From contig JAJUHR010000097.1 in NCBI GenBank assembly GCA_029267795.1, positions 1-6,960 on the forward strand: a stretch of DNA of 6,960 bases, written 5' to 3'. The notes under the pieces are model-generated. The model saw nothing but the letters and a program-made list of their open reading frames with translations, did no database searches and was not told the origin of the DNA. The number at the start of each line of letters is the position of its first letter. Position 1 is the first letter of the stretch. Positions 1-4,554 of this stretch are shown here, in pieces. A program made the translations under genes and the position numbers. This DNA comes from Planctomycetota bacterium. GTDB lineage: Bacteria > Planctomycetota > Phycisphaerae > Phycisphaerales > Phycisphaeraceae.

Positions 1-42
1 AGTCTGAAGCTCCCGGTGGCGATGCTGCGTCGAGCGGGGTGA
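1..42 (+). CDS. Probable 3' end of an upstream gene (5' end outside window)
   Basis: The first frame reads SLKLPVAMLRRAG and then a TGA at 40-42. Of its 13 sense codons, 10 end in G or C (CTG, AAG, CTC, CCG, GTG, GCG), which matches the complete genes in this window. The repeat-filled gap begins directly after the stop, as expected for a gene end. The fragment is too short for family assignment. Another frame stays open from position 3 to 218, but it runs through all the repeats and has poorer third-position G/C, so I prefer the short C-terminus. Sequence to the left of the window would settle this. Confidence 0.4.
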   Translation, partial: SLKLPVAMLRRAG

Positions 43-60
43 GGGAGGTCAAAACCGCCA

Positions 61-95
61 CCCTCACCCGGCCTCTCCCTAGAGGGAGAGGGGGA
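61..95. repeat. REP-like palindrome, CTCTCCCT-AG-AGGGAGAG core
   Basis: Positions 73-80 (CTCTCCCT) and 83-90 (AGGGAGAG) are perfect reverse complements around AG at 81-82. They are preceded by CCCTCACCCGGC, and the purine-rich run continues to about 100. As I recall it, this CCCTCACCC...CTCTCCC style is a common dispersed intergenic repeat in many GC-rich bacteria. As RNA it would form an 8-bp hairpin with almost no loop. No T-run follows on either strand, so it does not look like an intrinsic terminator. Confidence 0.7.
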
Positions 96-103
96 GAGAG
101 GGC

Positions 104-127
104 CGCGGATTGCCACCCGCGGCTAGG
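104..127. repeat. 24-bp repeat, copy 1 (CCGCGG dyad, ends GGCTAGG)
   Basis: It matches 196-219 at 22 of 24 positions. The mismatches are A109/G201 and A115/G207. CCGCGG at 103-108 is repeated, and is self-complementary, at 117-122, so the copy can fold. It ends in the shared motif CCCGCGGCTAGG. Confidence 0.75.
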
Positions 128-134
128 TGATGGT

Positions 135-156
135 GTGGTGCGCACAGCGCACCCTA
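135..156. repeat. Hairpin element A, GGTGCGC-ACA-GCGCACC, left copy
   Basis: Positions 137-143 and 147-153 are perfect 7-bp inverted arms around ACA, followed by CTACG. The 22 bp at 135-156 recur identically at 4406-4427. A variant with loop AGA lies at 4489-4505. No T-run follows, so a terminator role is not supported. A REP-like dispersed element is the best description. Confidence 0.85.
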
Positions 157-161
157 CGTTG

Positions 162-193
162 CTGGGGCACGCTGCGCTTAGCCCCAGGCACCC
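162..193. repeat. 32-bp hairpin element B, left copy
   Basis: CTGGGGC (162-168) and GCCCCAG (181-187) are perfect 7-bp arms around the loop ACGCTGCGCTTA, followed by GCACCC. The whole 32 bp is identical to 4288-4319, on the same strand and on the other side of the three-gene operon. The loop motif GCTGCGCTT is shared with a third hairpin at 4373-4399, which suggests one repeat family with changing stems. Confidence 0.85.
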
Positions 194-195
194 GT

Positions 196-219
196 CGCGG
201 GTTGCCGCCCGCGGCTAGG
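196..219. repeat. 24-bp repeat, copy 2 (CGCGGG/CCCGCG arms)
   Basis: Second copy of the element at 104-127 (22/24 matches). Here the dyad is CGCGGG (196-201) with CCCGCG (208-213) around TTGCCG. The two copies bracket elements A and B. Confidence 0.75.
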
Positions 220-265
220 ACGTACAGGCCTCGGTGAGAGCGGACATGAGGCGCAGGGTGTTTCG

Positions 266-1696
266 ATGAAACAGCTGCTGTTGTTGACAGCTCTGATGGT
301 GGCGGGGGCGGTGGGCTCGCTGGTCGAGCCGTTCTGGGGTGTGCTGTTGTACTACATGCTGGCGGTGCTGCGTCCGCAGTATTTGTGGGAGTGGGTGCTG
401 CCCTCGGGGGTGCGGTGGTCGCTGCTGGCGGCGATGATCGCGCTGGCGGGGTTCGTGTTGAACTTTCCGCGGATCGGCCTGCGGGGGCGGCTGAACCTGG
501 TGGCGATGGCCATGATCGGGTACGCCCTGCTGGTGCTGGTGAGCCTGCTGGCGGCCCACGACCCGCAACTGGCGCAGGACTGGGCGTTGGAATACGGCAA
601 GGTGTTGCTGATGGCGACGGTCGCGAGCATGTTGATCAGCCGGTTGTGGCACGTGCACGCGATCGGGCTGATGGTGCTGGTGACGCTGGGGTACGTGGCG
701 TGGGAGATCAACGCGCTGTACCTGTTCGAGGGTCGGCTGGACGTGTTCCACCGGGGGTTCGGCGGGCTGGACAACAACGGGGCCGGGCTGCTGCTGGTGA
801 TGGGCCTGCCGTTCGCGTACACGTTTGGCCTGACGGCGCCGCGGCTGTGGCAGCGGTTGGCCGGCTGGGCGATTGGGCTGGTGATGCTGCACGCGATCCT
901 GATGAGCTACTCGCGGGGGGCGATGCTCTCGGGCGCGGTGGGGGCGGTTTGGCTGTTGAGCCACCATCGGCCGCGGTGGCGTGCGGCGCTGATCGTGGCG
1001 GGGCTATGCGTGGCGATCGCGTTCCTAGCCGGGCCGGAGATTCGGCACCGGTTCCTGACGACGACCAATTTCCACCAGGACCCCAGCGCCCAGTCGCGTC
1101 TGGACAGTTGGGCTGCGGCGTGGGAGATGGCGTGGGACCACCCGCTGACGGGCCAGGGTATCCGCAATTCGCGGCAGTTCATCTACAACTACGGGGCCGA
1201 CCGGCAAGGCCGGACGATCCACAACCAATACCTGCAGGTGGCGGCTGACTCGGGCATCCCCGCGGCGGTTTTCTACGTGCTGATGCTTGGGGGGGCGATC
1301 GCGTACCTGGGGCAATCCAAGCGGATCTGCCGGGATTTTCTGGACGAGCACGAGCCGGGCCGCGGCGACGAGGCGGTGGCCCGCCGGATCGCCGAGGCGG
1401 AGCAGATCGCGTTGAGCGCCCAGGCGAGCCTGATCAGTTTCGCGTTCGGCGGGGTGTTCCTGTCGCTGGAGGTGTTCGAGCTGCCGTGGCTGCTGATTGT
1501 GGTGGCGGGCGTGTTGCCGGGGTTGCTGGAGCGTCACCTGGAAGAGCACGCTCATGAGGCCCGGGGGCGTGGGCCGGTGGGCGGTGGGGAAGCCGCTGGG
1601 CAGCGGGTGGATCCGCCGGCGGTCCCGCGTGGCGAGGGGGGTCGGCGGCCTCGCCTGCGTCTGACGCATCCCGAGGAAGGATTGGCAGGGACATGA
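266..1696 (+). CDS. O-antigen ligase/polymerase-like polytopic membrane protein
   Basis: A 476-residue protein dominated by hydrophobic helices (for example about residues 4-35, 50-66, 76-97, 113-147, 172-189, 199-213, 239-256, 332-348 and 386-421). It resembles the Wzy/WaaL family, in particular the O-glycosylation ligases seen with exosortase systems. These are inner-membrane enzymes that transfer or polymerise undecaprenyl-linked glycans on the periplasmic side. Supporting landmarks are GLDNNG (167-172), YSRGA (215-219), a long soluble loop with SAQSRLDSW and DHPLTGQG (291-298), and IHNQYLQVAADSG (318-330), the Wzy_C-type segment with conserved His/Asn. AGGG at 255-258 lies 7 nt before the ATG. 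Residues about 430-476 are a Gly/Pro/Arg-rich cytosolic tail not typical of the family. Its stop overlaps the next start (ATGA). Ligase cannot be told from polymerase by sequence. No exosortase is visible here. Confidence 0.85.
   Translation: MKQLLLLTALMVAGAVGSLVEPFWGVLLYYMLAVLRPQYLWEWVLPSGVRWSLLAAMIALAGFVLNFPRIGLRGRLNLVAMAMIGYALLVLVSLLAAHDPQLAQDWALEYGKVLLMATVASMLISRLWHVHAIGLMVLVTLGYVAWEINALYLFEGRLDVFHRGFGGLDNNGAGLLLVMGLPFAYTFGLTAPRLWQRLAGWAIGLVMLHAILMSYSRGAMLSGAVGAVWLLSHHRPRWRAALIVAGLCVAIAFLAGPEIRHRFLTTTNFHQDPSAQSRLDSWAAAWEMAWDHPLTGQGIRNSRQFIYNYGADRQGRTIHNQYLQVAADSGIPAAVFYVLMLGGAIAYLGQSKRICRDFLDEHEPGRGDEAVARRIAEAEQIALSAQASLISFAFGGVFLSLEVFELPWLLIVVAGVLPGLLERHLEEHAHEARGRGPVGGGEAAGQRVDPPAVPRGEGGRRPRLRLTHPEEGLAGT
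1673..1681 (+). promoter_or_regulatory. Ribosome binding site for the radical SAM gene
   Basis: GAGGAAGGA lies inside the 3' end of the ligase gene, 11 nt before the ATG at 1693. A second, weaker AGGG at 1687-1690 is very close to the start. Together with the ATGA overlap this supports the chosen start and translational coupling to the ligase. Confidence 0.6.
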
Positions 1697-2916
1697 GCGC
1701 GATCCAACTGACCCTCGATCGTCAACTGGCTCGTACGGTGCGGTTCACCGCGAGGCTCAAGAGCCGCCCGGTGGCGTCGCGGCCTGTGGCCAAGGTGGTG
1801 AGTGGGTTGGACTTGCTGGCGCGCGGCGTGTTCCACGTGTGGCGGAACCGGCGGTACCTGTCGGCGTTGAAGCTGGCGAACATGGCGGTGGTGAACGTGC
1901 AGTTCAAGCTGAAGACCGAGCGGGTGGTTGGGCGGCCTTACAAGATGAAGATCGAGTCGACGAACATCTGCAACACCAAGTGCCAGCTGTGCCCGACGGG
2001 GCTGGGGATCGAGGGGCGGCCCAAGGGGAAGATGACCCTGGAGCAGTACAAGCGGCTGATCGACCAGCTGCGCCGGTATCTGTACACGGTGGACCTATCG
2101 ATGTGGGGTGACCCGCTGATCGTGCCGGAGATTTACGAGATGATCCGGTACGCGCACGACCGGGGCATCTGGACGTACATCAGTTCGAACCTGCACGCGT
2201 TCAAGCCGAACAAGGGGCAGGCGGAAGCGCTGGTGCGGAGCGGGCTGGACATGCTGACGTGCTCGCTGCACGGGGCGTCGCAGGCGACGTACGAGGCGTA
2301 CCAGCCGGGCAAGAGTTTTGAGGAAGCGGTGGCGAAGGTGCGGCAGATCGTGGAGGTGCGGCGGCGGCTGAAGAGCGCCACGCCGGCGGTGCAATTGAAC
2401 TTCGTGGTCACGCGCTACAACGAGCACGAGCGGGCGGCGTTTCAGGAGTTGGCGGACGAGCTGGGGTGCACGGCGGTGTTCTCCACGGCGTCGATGAACG
2501 TGCGGTTCCTGGGTCTGGACAAGAAGCTGCAGCCGCTGGGGCTGGCCGCGGACGTGCTGGCGAAGAAGACGCGGGAGCACCTGGAGCGGTGGCTGCCGAA
2601 GGACGGGTCGCACGTGCTGGGCCCCTACCGTCAGATGCTCGAGGGATCGTTCCGCGGCGAGGAATTCAACGGGAGGAAGATGTTCGATTGCTCCTGGCCG
2701 TGGCTGATGAGCGTGATCAACTGGGATGGGACGGTGTGCGCGTGCTGCGGGTCGTTCGACCCGGCGGAGGACCTGGGCAACGCGCTGCAGAGGCCGTTCG
2801 CCGAGATCTGGAACGGGCCGAAGTACCGGATGGCCCGGCGGAGCTTTAAGCGGAAGCTGAAGCCGTCGCAGTGCGAGAACAACCCGTGCGCGACGTGCCC
2901 GGGGTTCATGGTGTGA
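1693..2916 (+). CDS. Radical SAM enzyme with C-terminal SPASM domain
   Basis: A 407-residue protein. Residues 1-80 are a basic N-terminal extension that may lie along the membrane (LARGVFHVWRNRRYLSALK). The radical SAM core starts at KIESTNICNTKCQLC, where C93, C97 and C100 form the CxxxCxxC site for the SAM-binding [4Fe-4S] cluster. SMWGDP (136-141) stands in for the GGE motif. The C-terminus has seven Cys (333, 349, 351, 352, 394, 399, 402), around NWDGTVCACCG and a final CxxxxCxxC, typical of SPASM auxiliary Fe-S binding. SPASM enzymes act on peptides, proteins and also small molecules such as aminoglycosides. The substrate here is not deducible. Its place between a glycan ligase and a GT4 gene suggests modification of a sugar, lipid carrier or glycosylated protein (inference). 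It shares ATGA with the gene before and was probably co-transcribed with both neighbours. Confidence 0.92.
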   Translation: MSAIQLTLDRQLARTVRFTARLKSRPVASRPVAKVVSGLDLLARGVFHVWRNRRYLSALKLANMAVVNVQFKLKTERVVGRPYKMKIESTNICNTKCQLCPTGLGIEGRPKGKMTLEQYKRLIDQLRRYLYTVDLSMWGDPLIVPEIYEMIRYAHDRGIWTYISSNLHAFKPNKGQAEALVRSGLDMLTCSLHGASQATYEAYQPGKSFEEAVAKVRQIVEVRRRLKSATPAVQLNFVVTRYNEHERAAFQELADELGCTAVFSTASMNVRFLGLDKKLQPLGLAADVLAKKTREHLERWLPKDGSHVLGPYRQMLEGSFRGEEFNGRKMFDCSWPWLMSVINWDGTVCACCGSFDPAEDLGNALQRPFAEIWNGPKYRMARRSFKRKLKPSQCENNPCATCPGFMV

Positions 2917-2941
2917 GGCGTGTGGAGCGGTCGGCTTGTCT

Positions 2942-2950
2942 GAGGGAAGA
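2942..2950 (+). promoter_or_regulatory. Ribosome binding site deciding the GT4 start
   Basis: GAGGGAAGA sits 4 nt before the ATG at 2955. No comparable sequence precedes the alternative GTG at 2871, inside the radical SAM gene, or the internal ATG at 3093. It is the main reason for choosing 2955. Confidence 0.65.
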
Positions 2951-2954
2951 ATCG

Positions 2955-4253
2955 ATGCGCGACGTTGAGGCCAATCGAGCGGATGACCGAGGCGCGGCCG
3001 CGGCGGATGGGGTGGTTGGCGGGTCGCGGGAAGTGCACCGCCCCGCTGGGGTACCGACTTCGCTGACCGCGGCTCAACGGGCGTCTTTGCCGATGGTGTT
3101 GCATACCCGGGTGGTCAGCGGCAGCGGCGGCGGGCCGGACAAGACGGTCCTGCGATCGGCGTGCTACGTGGACCCACAGCGGTTGAGGATGGCGGCTGCG
3201 TACATCCACCCGGCGGGCGACGGCGGGATCAAGACGCTGCGCGAGCGGGCGCGGGATTGGGGCTGCCCGATGTGGGAGTTTCCCGAGTCCGGCCCGATCG
3301 ACCCGCGGATCGTGCAGGCGCTGCTGCGGTTGTGCCGGGAACAGCGGGTGACGATCTGGCACGCGCACGATTACAAGACCGACGCGCTGGGCCTGCTGCT
3401 GAGGCGTTTTTGGCCGATGAAGCTGGTGACGACGGTGCACGGGTGGACGCGGGAATCGCTGCGGACGCAGCTGTACTACCACGTGGACAACTGGTGTCTG
3501 AGCAAGTACGACCACGTGATCGCGGTCAGTCGTGATCTGGAGGGTCACTGTTTGGAGCGAGGGGTGTCGGAGGATCGGCTGACATACATCCCCAACGCGA
3601 TCGAGTCGGAGGAGTATTCGCGGGCGCTGGCGCCGGAGGCGGCGCGTCGTGCGCTGGGGGTTGCGGCGGATCGGTTCGTCATCGGGACTGTTGGGCGGCT
3701 GAGTGTGGAGAAAGGCGTGAGCCGCTCGGTGTACTGCCTGGCCCAGGTGCGTAAGGCGTTCCCGAACGTCGAACTGCACCTGGTGGGCGACGGGCCGGAA
3801 CGGGGTAAGCTTGAGGCGCTGGCGCGGGAGCTGGGCGTGGCGGGGGCGGTGAAGTTTTGGGGCTGGCAGGCCCGGGTGAAGCCGTTCTACGAGGTCATGG
3901 ACCTGCTGCTGCTACCCAGTCATACGGAGGGGTTGCCGAACGTGGTGCTCGAGGCCATGTCGATGGGTGTGCCGGTGGCGGCGACGGACGTGGGCGGGGT
4001 GTCGGAGCTGCTGGAGGAGGGGCACTGCGGCGTGATTCTTGCGCGGGATCAGACCGGTTGGGGCAAGCAGCTGATCCCCCTGCTATCGCAGCCGGAGTGG
4101 CGTGCGGCGCTGTCGCGGCGGGCGCGGCAGCGCGTCGAGGAGCGCTATACGTTCCGCCGGCGGATGGAGCGCGTCGTGGCGGTGTACGAGCGTGTGCTGA
4201 GCGGTGCGTCGCAGGGCGATGCGGCTGGGGATCGGGTTCGCAAGGCAGCGTGA
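2955..4253 (+). CDS. GT4-family (GT-B fold) glycosyltransferase
   Basis: A 432-residue retaining-type glycosyltransferase, presumed to use a nucleotide-sugar to extend a lipid-linked glycan at the cytoplasmic membrane face. Residues 1-46 are polar and low in complexity. The N-terminal Rossmann domain begins at MVLHTRVVSGSGGGPDK (47-63), with the Gly-rich acceptor-side loop. HAHDYKTDALG (136-146) and TTVHGW follow. The donor domain has IPNAIE (212-217), GTVGRLSVEKG (244-254), LHLVGDGPER, and SHTEGLPNVVLEAMSMGVPVA with the E-x7-E pair E325/E333 that contacts the donor in GT4 enzymes. Length fits the family. The start is set by the strong Shine-Dalgarno sequence just before 2955. An ATG at 3093 would remove the disordered leader but lacks a ribosome site. 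It is last in the operon, 38 bp after the radical SAM stop. Sugar specificity cannot be read from sequence. Confidence 0.9.
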   Translation: MRDVEANRADDRGAAAADGVVGGSREVHRPAGVPTSLTAAQRASLPMVLHTRVVSGSGGGPDKTVLRSACYVDPQRLRMAAAYIHPAGDGGIKTLRERARDWGCPMWEFPESGPIDPRIVQALLRLCREQRVTIWHAHDYKTDALGLLLRRFWPMKLVTTVHGWTRESLRTQLYYHVDNWCLSKYDHVIAVSRDLEGHCLERGVSEDRLTYIPNAIESEEYSRALAPEAARRALGVAADRFVIGTVGRLSVEKGVSRSVYCLAQVRKAFPNVELHLVGDGPERGKLEALARELGVAGAVKFWGWQARVKPFYEVMDLLLLPSHTEGLPNVVLEAMSMGVPVAATDVGGVSELLEEGHCGVILARDQTGWGKQLIPLLSQPEWRAALSRRARQRVEERYTFRRRMERVVAVYERVLSGASQGDAAGDRVRKAA

Positions 4254-4287
4254 TCTGTCGCGTGGTTGTGATCCGAGGTATTGGGAT

Positions 4288-4319
4288 CTGGGGCACGCTG
4301 CGCTTAGCCCCAGGCACCC
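4288..4319. repeat. 32-bp hairpin element B, right copy
   Basis: Identical over 32 bp to 162-193 and on the same strand. The arms are CTGGGGC (4288-4294) and GCCCCAG (4307-4313), with loop ACGCTGCGCTTA. It starts 34 bp after the GT4 stop codon, where an operon-end structure would sit, but no U-tract follows. Confidence 0.85.
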
Positions 4320-4372
4320 ATCCGCGTCAAAAAATTTAGGGTGTTCATCTATTTGAGTTGCGCCGAGGGGGC

Positions 4373-4404
4373 GGTGGGTTTCGCTGCGCTTGACCCGCCC
4401 TACG
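4373..4404. repeat. Hairpin GGTGGGT/ACCCGCC with GCTGCGCTT loop, then CCTACG
   Basis: Positions 4373-4379 pair with 4393-4399, with one G-U wobble at 4375/4397. The loop carries GCTGCGCTT as in element B, and the 3' flank CCCTACG matches element A. It therefore looks like a chimera or intermediate of the two. This GGTGGGTTTCGCTGCGCT style is, to my recollection, widespread as a dispersed repeat in GC-rich bacteria. Confidence 0.7.
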
Positions 4405-4405
4405 A

Positions 4406-4427
4406 GTGGTGCGCACAGCGCACCCTA
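4406..4427. repeat. Hairpin element A, right copy
   Basis: The 22 bp are identical to 135-156, with perfect GGTGCGC/GCGCACC arms at 4408-4414 and 4418-4424. Its core is also the first unit of the 27-bp-period array. Confidence 0.85.
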
Positions 4428-4517
4428 TAAAAAGAGTGCGGGGAGCGCAAGGCCGTTTGAGGGTGCGGATAGCGCATGGTCGTTGGCTGGTGCGCAGAGC
4501 GCACCCTACGAAATCAC
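4410..4517. repeat. Four-unit tandem array, exact 27-bp period, core TGCGNNNAGCGCA
   Basis: The 13-bp core begins at 4410, 4437, 4464 and 4491, exactly 27 bp apart each time, and each core is preceded by G. The three variable bases are CAC, GGG, GAT and CAG. Between cores the sequence varies. Units 2 and 3 share A-GG-CGTT-G...G. Units 1 and 4 share ACCCTA and the full 7-bp hairpin. A more diverged fifth unit, TGCGC...CCCTACGA, may start at 4385 with 25-bp spacing. The 27-bp phasing is read directly from the sequence. Function is unknown, and the site between two gene ends argues against a classical origin. Confidence 0.75.
4489..4510. repeat. Variant hairpin element A (loop AGA)
   Basis: GGTGCGC (4489-4495) and GCGCACC (4499-4505) are perfect arms around AGA, followed by CTACG as in the left copy at 154-158. 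It is the last unit of the 27-bp array and ends 44 bp before the ATPase stop codon on the other strand. Confidence 0.8.
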
Positions 4518-4554
4518 ACTACGACATGGCGCATCTCGATGGTAAGGGGGCGTT

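Larger units (their letters stand above)
43..265. other. Intergenic gap filled with four repeat types
   Basis: This 223-bp gap precedes the polysaccharide operon. In order it contains a CTCTCCCT/AGGGAGAG palindrome, a 24-bp element, the GGTGCGC-ACA-GCGCACC hairpin, a CTGGGGC/GCCCCAG hairpin, a second copy of the 24-bp element, and about 46 bp of leader before the ATG at 266. I see no confident sigma-70 promoter, although the operon promoter probably lies here because it is the only upstream gap. No convincing gene lies in it apart from a very short possible leader frame at 246-269. Confidence 0.7.
4254..4554. other. Convergent intergenic gap with repeats and no clear gene
   Basis: This 301-bp gap lies between two converging stop codons. 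It holds element B (4288-4319), an AT-rich patch (about 4328-4356, including CAAAAAATTTAGG, unusual for this GC-rich DNA), a GGTGGGT/ACCCGCC hairpin (4373-4399), element A (4406-4427), a 27-bp-phased array (4410-4517) and about 37 bp before the ATPase stop. The hairpins are not followed by T-runs on either strand, so I see no standard intrinsic terminator for either convergent gene. The stems may still impede transcription from both sides. Confidence 0.75.

Noticed and set aside
43..265. Insertion-sequence remnant
   Set aside because: No transposase fragment and no terminal inverted repeats with target duplication are visible. The gap is fully described by short hairpin repeats.
215..967. Long minus-strand open frame opposite the ligase gene
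   Set aside because: The product is Gln/His/Arg/Pro-rich with no domain-like pattern. The plus strand encodes clear membrane helices and family motifs.
2871..2954. Upstream GTG start for the GT4 gene
   Set aside because: It lies inside the radical SAM coding sequence and lacks a ribosome site. The ATG at 2955 has a strong GAGGGAAGA just before it.
2631..3779. Minus-strand open frame spanning the radical SAM/GT4 junction
   Set aside because: It crosses two well-supported plus-strand genes and their ribosome site, and its composition is Arg/His/Pro-rich without recognisable motifs.
4288..4313. Intrinsic terminator for the polysaccharide operon
   Set aside because: The 7-bp stem is well placed, but the loop is 12 nt and no T-run follows. 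The identical element also lies upstream of the operon, where a terminator of this operon is not expected.
4410..4517. CRISPR array
   Set aside because: The repeated core is only about 13 bp with 14-bp intervals, far shorter than CRISPR repeats and spacers, and there are no cas genes.
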